A stretch of 64,000 bases of DNA, taken from the NCBI GenBank assembly GCA_018857735.1, contig JABMCL010000754.1:542501-606500 (forward strand), read 5' to 3'. A model generated the notes under the pieces. It had not been told where the DNA came from, made no database searches, and saw only the letters and a list, made by a program, of their open reading frames with translations. The DNA comes from Alviniconcha marisindica. Its lineage: Eukaryota; Mollusca; Gastropoda; Provannidae. This document shows positions 1-42,206 of the stretch, piece after piece. Made by a program: the position numbers and the translations under genes. Position 1 is the stretch's first letter. Each line of letters opens with the position of its first letter.

Positions 1-39
<39 letters not shown>

Positions 40-426
40 CACACACGCACAGAGAGAGAGAGGGAGAGGGAGAGAGACTAAGAAGAAGAAAAATCACGAT
101 TGCTTTCAATTTTGTGCCCGACATGAATTTGTTAGAGGTTTAAAGGGCAAGCGTAGGTCTCTGTCTGATCGAGATCGAACCATGTCTGCAAGACCTTAAC
201 TGCGCTGGCTGCCAGAACATTCTGGATTTCAGCCCCACAGGGGGAGGGAGGGGGAGGGGAGGGGGAGGGGAGGGGGAGGGGGGCAGGCAGAGACAGAGGA
301 GCTGGAAAGAGCGAGAGCGAGGGTGACAAACAAGGCAATACAAAAAAACAGCAAACTTAGTATGTCCCCGTGGGGAAATTCATTTTGCAGCAAAAAGAAC
401 ACACCTAAAACATAAAGCATCACACA

Positions 427-480
<54 letters not shown>

Positions 481-1350
481 AGATTAATAAATAAGCTAGC
501 AGGAGATATGGACAGCCAAACAAAGAGAAAGAGAGACAAAGACAGACAGACAGGACAAGAGACAGACAGAGAGAGAGAAGGGAAAGAGGGCGGGTGAGTG
601 GGAGAGGGGAGAGGGGCAGGGGGGGGTGCTTACGCCCACAGACAAAGCAAAAAGGGAGTGTGAAAGTTTCTTCACTAAACTTCCCATGTGTGTGTCAGGT
701 CACTTTTGGCGGTCATCGTGTATCAGTCCTCGCTCAGTGATTCGGCCTACCTACCCCCCCCCCCCCCCCCCCCCCCCCCCGCCCTCATCCCTACCCCCCT
801 CACTGCCCCCAAAGTCTGGAGCCAGATTAATAGCTCAGAAAATCCAGATGAGCGAAGCGGAGGGCCGGTTGTAAATAACGCCAAATCTCATACCATAATC
901 CATTTGGCTATAATACTTCGCATCGCGTGTGCCCCTCAAATAAACAACGGCTCAATTATATCACTGCACGTGGGTAAACACGGTGCCGGCAGTCCCCGGA
1001 GTGGAACATCGAAGAGAGCGAGGCCTGTTGGTGGTGGTGGTGGGACGGGGGGGGGAGAGACACAGAGAGGAAGAGACAGACAGAGACAGACAGACAGACA
1101 GACACAGAGACAGGGACAGAGACAGAGACAGAGAGGAAGAGACAGAGAGAGACACACACACGGACACAGAGACAGAGACAGACAGAGACAGACTGACAGA
1201 GACAGAGAGAAAAAGAGACAGAGAGACAGAGACACAGACACAGACCGACAGACAGACTGCTCGTGCGGACGGAGAGACAGAGAGAGACACACACAGAGAA
1301 ACAGACAAACAGACACAGACAGAGAGACAGACAGAGAGCAGAGAAGCCTG
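1..1350. repeat. Microsatellite and low-complexity cluster
   Basis: The segment holds (AC)n at 1-50 and 425-477, G-rich purine sequence at 238-285, GACA/GAGA-rich sequence at 505-620 and 1060-1345, and a pure C run at about 752-780. The long open frames here on both strands translate to Ser/Leu/Cys/Val or Arg/Asp/Thr/Glu repeats, which is what these simple repeats give in any frame. I see no gene. Confidence 0.9.
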
Positions 1351-2248
<898 letters not shown>

Positions 2249-2249
2249 A

Positions 2250-4160
2250 GCTGATGCATTTAATGACTATATTTTCTGTCCATTGCAGAAACCTTAGTTA
2301 AATCACAAGACTCATCTGATAGCGATACGCAATATTCTTGCTCAAAACGCCTTGATGATTTCCGTCATCAAAAGACTAAGGGAACTGATTTGTTTACCAT
2401 ACCTTTGATGGCTGTCCATGAAATTGGAAAATATATCTCTCGGATGAACGAAATGGTTGCTTAAACTAGCTTCACCATATATTGCAGGGTCACTGACCTA
2501 CATTTTTAATTTGTGCATCGAACAGAATGTTTCCCCTCAGAATTTTAAAAAGCAAAAGATATTCCGTTACCCAACTAAAGATCACAAAAATTTGAACGAT
2601 TATAGACCAATCTCATTACTGTCGGTTCTGTCTCAACTTTTGGAAAGATGCGTTCATAGACACCTAGTCATCTATCTGGTGACACGAAACCTTTTTCATC
2701 CACTTCATTCAGGCTTCCGCCGTAAGCACTCTTCCAATACCGCTCTTGCACGATTGACAGACTCGTGGCTTTCAGCTGTAAATAGATCAGACCTGTCCGG
2801 AGATGTCTTTCTGGACTTTAAAAAAGCGTTCGATCTTGTTGATCACAGAATCTTACTCTCAAAACTTTCTGTCTACTTAAACAGTTCGAACTCATTGCCT
2901 TTTTCTGGTCATACCTTAAAAACAACGTCTTTATCCGTGGCTCCTACTAGTCTGAAGGAACTGTTAAATATGGTGTACAACAAGAGTCAGTCTTGGGACC
3001 TGTACTCTTCTGTATCTATATTAATGATCTACCTCAGCATATACCATCACATTCTGCAGAATGTCATATGCTCGCGGATGACACCACACTTCATACAACA
3101 GGAAAAAGCATTGTGCAAATTCAAAAAACGCTACAGATTTGTCTTGATCGTATTTCAGAGTGGTACAACACTAATCACATGTTCATCAATCCTGTAAAAA
3201 CAAAGTCAATGGTAATTACTACACGACAAAAGCACCAGCTCTCAGATTTGTCATTGAGGCTGTCATTGGATGGTCAGAATATTGAAAATGTAACTGAACA
3301 TCGCCTACTAGGTCTCATTGTCGACAACAAATTTCGATGGCAAGCCCAGATCGAACACATATGCAAACTGCTTCTTCTTTCTCAACTGCAACAGATCATG
3401 AACATCGACACCAGAAAATTCTTCTACAACGCTCACATAAAATCTCACATCGAATACGCGTCAGTAGTGTGGGGTGGCTGTGGCGAAGTACACTTAAAAA
3501 ATTGAACTCCCTACATCGAAGGGCAGGCAAATTAATCCTTCCTGATCCTTCCCTATCTACAGAGCAAAAGATGAATGCATTTGGAATTTTAAACCTACCG
3601 CAACAGCTCACTTACAATAAAGGAGTATTTATGTATAAAGTTCTTAATAATACGTAATTCCACAAACTACCTTGCACAACTCTTCATTAGTCACCAGTCC
3701 CACTACACTAACTCCAGGAATAACCTCTACGTGCCAAGGCCAAGACTCGATTTGTTTAAAACTAGCATATCCTTCGCTGGAGCGTCCCTCTGGAACTACC
3801 TGCCTCAAAACATAAAATTCTGTATTTCTCTTCCTTGTTTCAAACGTAATCTGCACAAATATATGTCTGAGAATAACCTCTCGTCAAATTTGGACGGATT
3901 TGTTTGAATCACATGTTTGCCAAAAAAAAATGTGATTGTTGTATACATGTATGTCCATGAAAGAAATTGGTTTCCGATGTTTCTGCACATTTGTAGGAAC
4001 TCTGTGAAACTGCATTAATCAATTGCTTATTCGTACTTATAATATCTGCTTGTGGTATAGTCGTGCTTATTTGTAGTATAGCAAGAACTGGCTGTTAGAT
4101 AGGTCCAAATGGACCTAACGCTACTATCCTTGAGTATTAAAGTTTTTGAGTTCGACTTCG
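2250..4160 (+). mobile_element. Degenerate non-LTR retrotransposon, RT domain and 3' tail
   Basis: Conceptual translation shows a 5'-truncated LINE-type reverse transcriptase in several frames. Frame 1 (about 2460-2985) has NDYRPISLL, HSGFRRKHSSNTAL and FLDFKKAFDLVDH, the last carrying a catalytic Asp. Frame 2 (about 2990-3500) has GPVLFCIYINDL and the active-site LADDTTLHT, followed by the thumb-like LDRISEWYN and VTEHRLLGLIVD blocks and VVWGGCGEVHLK. Frame 3 (about 3500-3655) continues with LNSLHRRAGKLIL, and a fourth piece runs to a TGA at 3905-3907 with LYVPRPRLDLFK and LWNYLPQNIK. At least three frameshifts (near 2985, 3495 and 3655) make it inactive. The arrangement resembles Jockey/CR1-like elements of marine invertebrates; the exact clade is undecided. 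A 3' untranslated tail (3908-4160) ends AAAGTTTTTGAGTTCGA and runs into (CT)n. Confidence 0.9.

Positions 4161-4216
<56 letters not shown>
4161..4216. repeat. (CT)n tract at the 3' end of the retroelement
   Basis: About 27 CT units directly follow the retroelement tail. The left side of the element also abuts (TC)n on the same strand. Confidence 0.95.
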
Positions 4217-4220
<4 letters not shown>

Positions 4221-4222
4221 AC

Positions 4223-4253
<31 letters not shown>

Positions 4254-4981
4254 GCCTATAGGCTATACGAGTATAAAACAATGACGTTAACCGAATAAAC
4301 CGGAATGCTGACAATAATTATGCTAATATCTTTTGGGTATTACACGGAAATGAGTGGGTCATGTGAGAAAAGCCAGAGAATGTGATGCGTATTGTACAAC
4401 GCGAGTTGTAATTTTTGGCGGTAAAAAATGCGCATTGTACGTGTGTGTTTTTTCATGTCTTAGTAACATGAGATCATTCTTAACCTTTCGGCGTGTTTGT
4501 GCGTTTGGTCTTTTTCAGTTGTAAACCCCAGCGGGAAGCCACAATTTGCTTGCGATTTTTCGACGTTTCAGACGTTATAAACTAGCATAAATCTGGCTTT
4601 ACTAGCGCGAACGACTCCGGAAAAGTCAACGGAACAAGGTCATCGCCAGCGGACTATTTTCAGTGCGGAAGCAGATGGCAGAGGCAGCGAAACGATCATT
4701 ATCGTCTGGTCAACTCAATGATTTTCTCCTTGGTCAAATCAAAGACTGATTGTGAGGTCAACCGCCGGGGGACCCAGGGTACACAGGAGGCAATGCACAT
4801 GATTGCCACAAATTATGTGACGGTTACTGAGGAGACGCTCTTTTTCTTCTTCTTCTCTGAGATTTTTTAATTTTTTAAATCAAGGTGTTTGCCTATGTCG
4901 GTATCGGAATGTGTGTGTGCGTGTCTGGGGGGGGGGGGGGGGGTGCGCGGTGCGTGTGTGCGCGAGTCCGTGTGTGCGTAC

Positions 4982-5018
<37 letters not shown>

Positions 5019-5815
5019 AGCGCGTCATGTGTGCGTCAACGATCAATGTGTGTGTGTGCGGGGGGGGGGGGGGACGGAGGGTAGACTCAGTTTAACAAGT
5101 TTTACTTTTCAGTCATACGATCAAGCATAGCGGCAAGTGTGCGTGCACGTGCTACTGAGTGTGACAGTGTATATGCACACATCAAGTCGGGACCGACCGA
5201 TGGACGAGCCTGAATCGTGCAACCCACGCTGCAGACTCACAACAACACAGGCCAAAAGAGGTGAGCAGGGTCCCAAAATTACAACTCCATTTCATGTCCC
5301 TCTGGCGTACAAGATGAATGCCAGACTGCTCCACGAAGCAGTCCATTGCTCGGTACACGCACACAGGGGTCGCGGGCTAGTTAAGTTTGGCGTGCACAGA
5401 GACATCAGCGTATTCCCAGCAGCGCTCCGCCGTCCCTCCACTTCCGGGGCAAGCGATGGGGTGGGGAGCGGAGTGCGCGCGGGGGGGGGGGGGGGGGGGG
5501 GGGGGGGGGAGGGGGTAAGCCGTCAGTGCGTGAAATCAAGGCGGTGAACTACTATGAAGCCATTCCAAAGACGGGATCAGATTTATGGCCGTCAAATCGC
5601 TCTTGTCTGATCAGTCTTTAATCACAGAACACACCTCGGCGTGCGGTAACAGGAACCTCAGCTAATTTGCCCCACCGCCAGCCGTTTCGTTGAAGCGAAC
5701 ATTGTAAAGTGCTATGAGGTAAATTGCATCGACCCCCCCCCCCCCCCCCCACACACACACACAATATTTCCTTCACCTATCAAGGTGCTAAAACAAAACA
5801 AAAATCTCCTTTTTT
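4217..5815. other. No gene seen; poly-G and TG tracts
   Basis: Contains G runs at about 4927-4943, 5059-5073 and 5480-5510, a (TG)n block at about 4985-5014, and a C run leading into (AC)n at 5733-5762. Open frames overlapping these tracts are low-complexity and I do not support them as genes. Confidence 0.6.
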
Positions 5816-5817
5816 TC

Positions 5818-5872
5818 ACCTTGCTTAACGTCCACAGAAGCCACTTACGGCTTATTATGGACCTGATTAAAA
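5818..5872 (+). repeat. SINE-like fragment (family B)
   Basis: CTTAACGTCCACAGAAGCC followed by GGCTTATTATGGAC matches the core shared with copies at about 12460-12510, 12540-12705, 40690-40745 and 41036-41196. It is a short, diverged copy. Confidence 0.6.
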
Positions 5873-6029
5873 CAATCGCCTAAAAAGTACATTACTGTGT
5901 ATACAGACACGTAAATTCTGTCCCATCTTTCACACGAGGGTGTTTCATTTTAAACTGAAACACGAAGACGTTTCTTTGCAAACTGTCATGCCCCCCTAAA
6001 ATAGCCTCAAATAAGAATCCGTCTCAACT

Positions 6030-6185
6030 AAGAGGGTGTACTTTGGTGGAGTGTGTGTACCTTGTATTTACTCGCATTGTGTACCTTGCATTTACTTGCA
6101 TTTCAGGTAAACTTACCGTATGCCATTCAAGTCTTTGTTGCTGTATTCGTGTGATGCTTTTCGAGCGCTAATTGACCCTTCAACA
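6030..6185 (+). repeat. Dispersed repeat copy (GCGCTAATT family)
   Basis: Shares ordered words with copies near 43385-43520 and 43825-43955: GGTGTACTT, GGTGGAGT, ACCTTGTATTTAC, TTACCGTA, CAAGTCTTTGTTG and GAGCGCTAATT. No coding capacity was seen; probably a non-autonomous mobile element. Confidence 0.65.
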
Positions 6186-6602
6186 TTCATCTCGACGAGT
6201 TGGCTTGGTTCCTTTGGCGAGCTGTTAGCGATGTATCATGAAAGCAAACTAAAGGTCTCTTCAGTGAAACAAGCACTTTGGGGAAGTACATATATACGCA
6301 GTTCAGGGATTTGATGGACTTTTTTCTTTTCTTTCTTTTTTCTTTTTTTCAGCTGAGTAATTTCAAAATTAAATTGTAACCAATGTTTATTTATTTTGTA
6401 CTGCTGATTGACATGAAATCCGACTGAGGCGCGCTTGTTCGTTGGTCACTTTAGAGGCAAACTACTGTCGTAACTTAGGCGACGTTTCTGTAACAGAACT
6501 TCGTTAGAATGCCATCAACATAATAATTTTGAAGGGTCCTTTGCAAATATGTAGTATGTGAATGTGCAAGCATATAATTACGTAGTATGTGAATGTGCAA
6601 GC

Positions 6603-6604
<2 letters not shown>

Positions 6605-6700
<96 letters not shown>

Positions 6701-6730
6701 CGCGTGCGGCGTGCGCGTGTGTGTGTGGTG
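6605..6730. repeat. (TG)n tract with GCGC block
   Basis: About 85 nt of TG repeats followed by GCGCGCGCGCGTGCGGCGTG, an alternating purine-pyrimidine sequence. Confidence 0.95.
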
Positions 6731-7364
6731 ATGGGTTAATGTGTACACACTATTAATTTTGATGAGTATGTAAGTAAATAATTGAGCCTTAACGCCCGGT
6801 AAACCTGGCGGGTCATATCTGGGCAAAATAATGTATAAACATCAAACATTACTCCATAAATTATCTTACACAAATAGAAGTCTAAAAATGCAACAGTGAT
6901 GAGAGAACAAACAGATGTCTAAAAATGTAACAGTGATGAGAGAACAATTAAAAAGAAACAATATGTAAATAATTAACTACAACTGGGTAAAACAAATCTT
7001 AAATGTATTATTATTATTATTATTAATGAATGAATGATTATTATTAATGAACAAGATATTATTATTATTAATCTACAATGTATTATTGTTTCCTGTTTTT
7101 CGTCGTATTGGTGAGTACATTTTCCTAGATCTGTTCTATTAAATCAGAAAATCAAATATGGAGTCCAAGGAAATATCTCTCAACAGCATCTTCAAAGAAA
7201 TTGCTTGAAAGAATCTTTCGCTAATTTTAACAGTACAACAACACGTGATCTAAAGGGAGCGACTCGTAGCATTGAAAAAACAAAAGGGGGGTTCTGTTTT
7301 TAACCAAAAAAAAGAGCGAGTCATATTTTTGATAAACAAGGAATTAAAGGGGAACGACGTAAAC

Positions 7365-7432
7365 ACACACACACACACAAGAGCCATGCGCCATTCTCAA
7401 TCTGGTCGGAGATCTGCTCTGGCTCTGAACGA

Positions 7433-7474
<42 letters not shown>

Positions 7475-7520
7475 TGGTCTCTCCCCCCCCCCCCCCCCCC
7501 CAACACACACACACACACCC
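7365..7520. repeat. (AC)n and poly-C tracts
   Basis: AC blocks at about 7365-7379, 7433-7470 and 7503-7519 surround a C run at about 7484-7501. The open frame across this region is an artefact of the repeats. Confidence 0.9.
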
Positions 7521-7756
7521 TTCTCTCGTCTTCTCTAGAGGGTGGAGGGGGGGCAGAGAGAGGTCTTTTTTGTATACTTAATTGTCCAATTTGGGCTTTT
7601 TCCCAAGGGAAATTGGGGTCGTGCTGTCCAGCCCACTAATTAATTCCTAATGGCGGTAAAATTTCCACAGATGTTGCCAAGGCAACCTTTTTCCCCACCT
7701 TCCCGTGGGATCTTTCAGAAGCACGCACAGTTGCAGCAGACGGGGACTTGGTTTTC

Positions 7757-8145
7757 CGTCCCCTCATTTATCAGTGCTCTAACGTTGCTGGTCCGTCCAC
7801 TCATTTATCAGTGCTCTAACATTGCTGGTCCGTCCACTCATTTATCAGTGCTCTAACGTTGCTGGTCCGTCCCCTCATTTATCAGTGCTCTAACGTTGCT
7901 GGTCCGTCCCCTCATTTATCAGTGCTCTAACGTTGCTGGTCCGTCCCTCATTTATCAGTGCTGTAACGTTGCTGGTCCGTCCCCTATCAGTGCTCTAACG
8001 TTGCTGGTCCGCCCCCTATCAGTGCGCTAATGTTGCTGGTCCGTCCCCTATCAGTGCGCTAATGTTGCCGGTCCGTCCACTCATTTATCAGTGTGCTAAC
8101 GCTGCTGGACTGTCCCCTCATTTATCAGTGCGCTAACGTCACTGG
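7757..8145 (+). repeat. Minisatellite, about 38-bp unit
   Basis: About ten tandem copies built from CTCATTTATCAGTGCTCTAA and CGTTGCTGGTCCGTCC. Some right-hand units lack CTCATTT, giving a shorter form. The array abuts the next, unrelated satellite. Confidence 0.92.
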
Positions 8146-8179
8146 TTAACGTGCACATGACAATGAATATCAAAACAGC

Positions 8180-10508
8180 TAGCACGTCGGTCTTCCGTCT
8201 CCCCACAAGGACTATCGAACAAATGACTACAATAGCACTTCGGTCTTCCGTCTCCCCATAAGGACTATCGAACACATGACTACAATAGCGCTTCGGTCTT
8301 CCGTCTCCCCACAAGGACTATCGAACACATGACTACAAAGCGCTTCGGTCTTCCGTCTCCCCACAAGGACTATCGAACACATGACTACAACAGCACTTTG
8401 GTCTTCCGTCTCCCCACAAGGACTATCGAACACATGACTACAATAAACAGCACTTTGGTTTTTCGTCTCCCCACAAGGACTATCGAACACATGACTACAA
8501 TAAACAGCACTTTGGTTTTTCGTCTCCCCACATGGACTATCGAACACATGACTACAAACAAAACAAAAAACAGCACTTCGGTCTCGTTCCCCACATGGAC
8601 TATCGAACGATGCATGGTACGTCCACCATACATAACAAAAACAGCACTTGGTTTCCGTCTCCCCACAAGGACTATCGAACATATGACTACAAAAAAACAG
8701 CACTTCGGTCTTCCGTCTCCCCACACGGACTATCGAACACATGACTACAAAAAACAACAACAGCACTTTGGTCTTCTGTCTCCCCACAAGGACTATCGAA
8801 CACATGACTACAAACAACAAAAAACAGCACTTCGGTTTTCCGTTTCCCCACATGGACTATCGAACACATGACTACAAACAAACAAAACAGCACTTCGGTC
8901 TTCCGTTCCCCACATGGACTATCGAACACATGACTACAACAAAACAAACAGCACTTCGGTCTCCGTTTCCCCACAATGGACTATCGAACACATGACTACA
9001 AAAAAGCACTTCCTCCGTCCCAAGGACTATCGAACACTACACAAAGCACTTCGGTCTCCGTTTCCCCACATGGACTATCGAACACATGACTACAAACAAA
9101 CAAAAAACAGCACTTCGGTCTCGTTTCCCCACATGGACTATCGAACACATGACTACAAAAACAGCACTTCGGTCCGTTCCCCACAGGACTATCGAACACA
9201 TGACTACAAAAAACAAACCACTTGGTCTCGTCTCCCCACATGGACTATCGAACACATGACTACAAACAAACAAAACGCACTTGGTCTCCGTTTCCCCACA
9301 TGGACTATCGAACACATGACTACAAACAAACAAAAAACAGCACTTCGGTCTCCGTTTCCCCACATGGACTATCGAACACATGACTACAAACAAAACAAAA
9401 AACAGCACTTCGGTCTCCGTTTCCCCACATGGACTATCGAACACATGACTACAAACAAAACAAAAAACAGCACTTCGGTCTCCGTTTCCCCACATGGACT
9501 ATCGAACACATGACTACAAACAAAACAAAAAACAGCACTTCGGTCTCCGTTTCCCCACATGGACTATCGAACACATGACTACAAACAAAACAAAAAACAG
9601 CACTTCGGTCTCCGTTTCCCCACATGGACTATCGAACACATGACTACAAACAAAACAAAAAACAGCACTTCGGTCTCCGTTTCCCCACATGGACTATCGA
9701 ACACATGACTACAAACAAAACAAAAAACAGCACTTCGGTCTCCGTTTCCCCACATGGACTATCGAACACATGACTACAAACAAACAAAAAACAGCACTTC
9801 GGTCTCCGTTTCCCCACATGGACTATCGAACACATGACTACAAACAAACAAAAAACAGCACTTCGGTCTCCGTTCCCCACATGGACTATCGAACACATGA
9901 CTACAAACAAACAAAAAACAGCACTTCGGTCTCCGTTTCCCCACATGGACTATCGAACACATGACTACAAACAAACAAAAAACAGCACTTCGGTCTCCGT
10001 TCCCCACATGGACTATCGAACACATGACTACAAACAAACAAAAAACAGCACTTCGGTCTCCGTTTCCCCACATGGACTATCGAACACATGACTACAAACA
10101 AACAAAAAACAGCACTTCGGTCTCCGTTTCCCCACATGGACTATCGAACACATGACTACAAACAAAAAAAAAACACACTTTACATGGATATCGAACACAT
10201 GACTAAAACAAAAAACAGCACTCGGTCTCCGTTTCCCCACATGGACTATCGAACACATGACTACAAACAAACAAAAAACAGCACTTCGGTCTCCGTCTCC
10301 CCACATGGACTATCGAACACATGACTACAAACAAACAAAAAACAGCACTTCGGTCTCCGTTCTCCCCACATGGACTATCGAACACATGACTACAAACAAA
10401 CAAAAAACAGCACTTCGGTCTCCGTCTCCCCACATGGACTATCGAACACATGACTACAAACAAACAAAAACAGCACTTCGGTCTCCGTTTCCCCACATGG
10501 ACTATCGA
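8180..10508 (+). repeat. Satellite array, unit about 53-63 bp
   Basis: About forty head-to-tail units sharing GCACTTCGGTCT, CCGTTTCCCCACA, GGACTATCGAACACATGAC and TACAAACAAACAAAAAACA. Left-hand units are short, lack the A-rich spacer and have ACAAGG instead of ACATGG. Central units (about 9320-10140) are nearly identical. Several units in 8600-9240 and 10160-10230 are damaged. Many frames are open on both strands because the unit has few stops; the translations repeat with the DNA and show no protein signature, so I do not call genes. Confidence 0.95.
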
Positions 10509-10860
10509 AGGAACTTAGTCGGTCACCAGATCGCCAAGGCTGGCGGTCCTCAGAGACTAACATTAACAGGCATGACACGAGCTGTGGTCCATAAGCGAAG
10601 AATTCCTGGTCGTATAAATCATCTCCACACCGTGGAAGGTGTCCATGTTGTAAAATATTAAAGCTCTGACTGAGATCCACGAACAACCCAGAACATTGTG
10701 ATCGACAATGGTGCCTTGGAAACAAATGACACACTGCGGTACTGTCGGCACTGCCTCAAAGCGGTTCCGATTTGTTCACACATAATGAACTGGGTTCCCA
10801 CTTGCAAAGCACAGTTTTCCTTCTTCCTCAACACACACGCACAAACATAAAACCTTTTTC

Positions 10861-10925
<65 letters not shown>

Positions 10926-10953
10926 CGTGCGTGCGTGCGTGCGTGCGTGCGTC
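10861..10953. repeat. (TG)n followed by (GTGC)n
   Basis: About 60 nt of TG repeats, then GTATGC and several GTGC units. The pattern recurs at 17113-17245 and, in complement, at 15107-15188. Confidence 0.95.
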
Positions 10954-11538
10954 TGATTTTTATTCTTTTGTTCACCTTTTTGAGGGTTTGTTTTTGTTTG
11001 TTTGTTTGTTCGTTTGTTTGCTTTTCGAGGTCTAATAAAAACTCATACTCTCAGTCTCATTCATTGCCGAACAGTTCAAAAACCCATCATTTTAGAACAA
11101 AGCACTGAACAGAATATCTCTAACGACCGTCTTTAATCGAATGATAGGCAACACAACGTACCACACAGCGCGGAACTGGTCAGAGGCGAAAAAAGGGAAT
11201 TCATGCAGCGCAGTACCTGATATCCAAGGCAAGCTTGCTTTACAGATTGTTCCTAATATGCTCTTTAGCATCTGAGGACATTAAGCAAAGGGGAAGAAAG
11301 AAAGAAGAAAGAAGCAATACCTGGGTGCTAACGAGACACATTTGCAACGGTGTTAGTACATAGTATTGTGTGCGTGCATGTGTATCTGCGTGTGAGATAT
11401 AGATCATGTGGAAATAACTATTGTACTATTGTGCGTGCACGTGAATGTACGTGTGATATTGATCATGTGGAAATAACTATCTGCGTGGAATGTAGACACT
11501 TTTATACACGGTTGTTGTTGTTTGTGTGTTGTTGTGTG

Positions 11539-11590
<52 letters not shown>

Positions 11591-12180
11591 GAATGCAAAC
11601 AAGTGTATATATTCAAATATGATGTTCTTTATTATTATTCTTTTTGTTTTTGTTTTTTCGCGAATGCAAACAAGTGTATTTTCAAATATGATCTTTTATT
11701 TGCTATTTTTAAGTCTGTTGTTGTTTGGTTTTAACTGACATATTTCTGTTGTTTTGTTGATAACTGTAAGATCAGTCTCAAATCACTTATGTGAAAAGTA
11801 TTTTTAATAAACAAAACAAAAACTTATAATTCTTCCTCTTTTATAATAATAATAATAATAATAATAATTGAGGAAGAAGAATTGTTTTTAGAGGAAGAAG
11901 AATTACAAGTGTGGGAACAGCCCGCAGGCATCAGACAGTCCACGCAATTTCAGTCACTGCCGTCACACGAGAGCCGCTTCAGTTTAACTTGAACTACAGG
12001 CACAGTAAGAGCGGCACGTGCGAAAATCTGGGCCCCGCTCTTCGTAAGTGCAAGCTGAGCTCTTCCTTCCTTCCTTCTAGTCTCTACACTTTTCGTTAGC
12101 GCACAGCCTGTATACCGACCCCGGCAACAATTCTGCCCCTTCCCCTCAGGCAAAGCCTGTCGAGAGCCAACACTGTACAA
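10954..12180. other. No gene seen; short local duplications
   Basis: Two local duplications are visible. The word GATCATGTGGAAATAACTAT occurs at about 11402-11421 and 11461-11480. GCGAATGCAAACAAGTGTAT with a following TTCAAATATGAT occurs at about 11589 and 11660. A (TG)n block lies at about 11533-11585 and an (AAT)n block near 11844-11868. No coding exon was recognised. Confidence 0.6.
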
Positions 12181-12184
12181 AAAC

Positions 12185-12710
12185 GTCAACCGGCCTGGCG
12201 TGCCTACAGAGCTCAGGAGCTGTGTGAAAGTCGAGGTGGCCGTCCTGGGCACCCGTCCCTAATAAGCCTACGGTTTCTGTGGACGTAAAGCAACACTTCA
12301 ACGGCGTACGTACGCCACAGCCGAACGTGTTGAAGGGAGTCGGCCACCCTCATCAAAGCAGGCTTCCAAATGAGTTAATAATGATAATAACAATCATAAT
12401 ACAGGCTTTCAAATGAATTACTAATGATAATAACAATCATAATGAGGTAAAGTAAGTAAGAAAACATGGTGCTTAACGTCCACAGAAACCATAAGGCTTA
12501 TTAGGGACGGGGCATCATAATGATGATAGGTAGGTAGGTAGTACTGCTTAATGTCCTCAGATGTCAGTTGACATATTAGGGACAAGCTGAGACCAATGCC
12601 GAAGCATGGTTCAATATAGCTTTACGTCCACGGAAACCAGAAGGCTCGTTAGGACGGACAGCCCAGGACGGCCACCCCGACTCTCACACAGCTCCTGAAC
12701 TATGACATAA
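12185..12710. repeat. Cluster of SINE-like family B copies, both orientations
   Basis: A minus-oriented copy at about 12185-12300 and plus-oriented copies at about 12450-12510 and 12540-12705 share ACGTCCACGGAAACC, GGCTCGTTAGGACGG and GGCCACC..GACTCTCACACAGCTCCTGA. The last copy matches 41036-41196 closely, including ATGTCAGTTGACATATTAGG and CAATGCCGAAGCA. Some copies are headed by GTAAGTAAG or GGTAGGTAGGTAG. Confidence 0.8.
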
Positions 12711-13160
12711 TGATGATGATGATGATTGCTTTTATATAGCGCTGTTCTCCGCTCTCGAGCACTCACTGCGCTCGCATGTGATTCTACATGAGTGGCTAAC
12801 TTTTTACAGCGCGTTTTTGAATATCCTCCGAAGTGGTGTACTTACAGCGCTGGCATAGCTGGTGCCACATGAAACTGCTGCCATCTCGGCGCAAGTTCTG
12901 TGTACACCATACAACCATGCTCCATGTCACTTCATGCAAAGCCACACACGTAAGATGTATGCTTGTTTACCTGTAACCTATGATGATGATGATGATGATG
13001 ACGACAAAATGTCCAGATTTTTACAGCGCCGTGTCACTGACTGAAACAGCCTCACGGCGCTTTAGAACAAAGTGAAACACAAAGCGAGTCTGTCTTCCCA
13101 CTCCGGCAGGAATCGAAGCAGACCAAAGTGGCAAAACGTCCAGCTGCGAAGCGAGGTCCG
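12711..13160 (-). other. Probable POLD2 3' untranslated/downstream region
   Basis: This segment lies just past the POLD2 stop codon. It has ATG/GAT trinucleotide runs (12713-12727, 12981-13001) and a TTATATAGCGC-type dispersed motif near 12732. I found no clear AATAAA on the minus strand, so the polyadenylation site is undetermined. Confidence 0.4.
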
Positions 13161-42070
<28,910 letters not shown>

Positions 42071-42200
42071 CTCTCCTGTGTACTGGCCAAGTTGTATGGG
42101 TGCCGTTAGTTTGAACAATGCTAATTGCAGATTTCTTGTCGTCTGTCTTCCCGCGCCATTCGTTCACTCTTTTTTGCATGAAAACACTTTTACTTTTCTT
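42071..42200 (-). promoter_or_regulatory. POLD2 5' untranslated/promoter region with E2F-like site and uORF
   Basis: The plus strand has CTTCCCGCGCCATT (42147-42160), close to an E2F element, which would fit S-phase expression. On the gene strand the same place starts a 12-codon open frame (ATG at 42159-42157, TAG at 42123-42121) ending about 50 nt before the POLD2 ATG. Whether it is transcribed depends on the unmapped start site. Confidence 0.45.
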
Positions 42201-42206
42201 CCACAA

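Noticed and set aside
5137..5547. 136-codon plus frame
   Set aside because: It ends in a poly-Gly run from the G tract at 5480-5510. No domain or conservation was seen.
8180..10508. CRISPR-like array of regular repeats
   Set aside because: Units are contiguous and differ only by drift and an A-rich joint. There are no unique spacers, no cas genes, and the genome is eukaryotic.
8227..10661. Many overlapping open frames on both strands in the 8-10.5 kb satellite
   Set aside because: All are translations of the 53-63-bp unit. Repeated segments such as MDYRTHDYK appear because the unit lacks stops in several frames.
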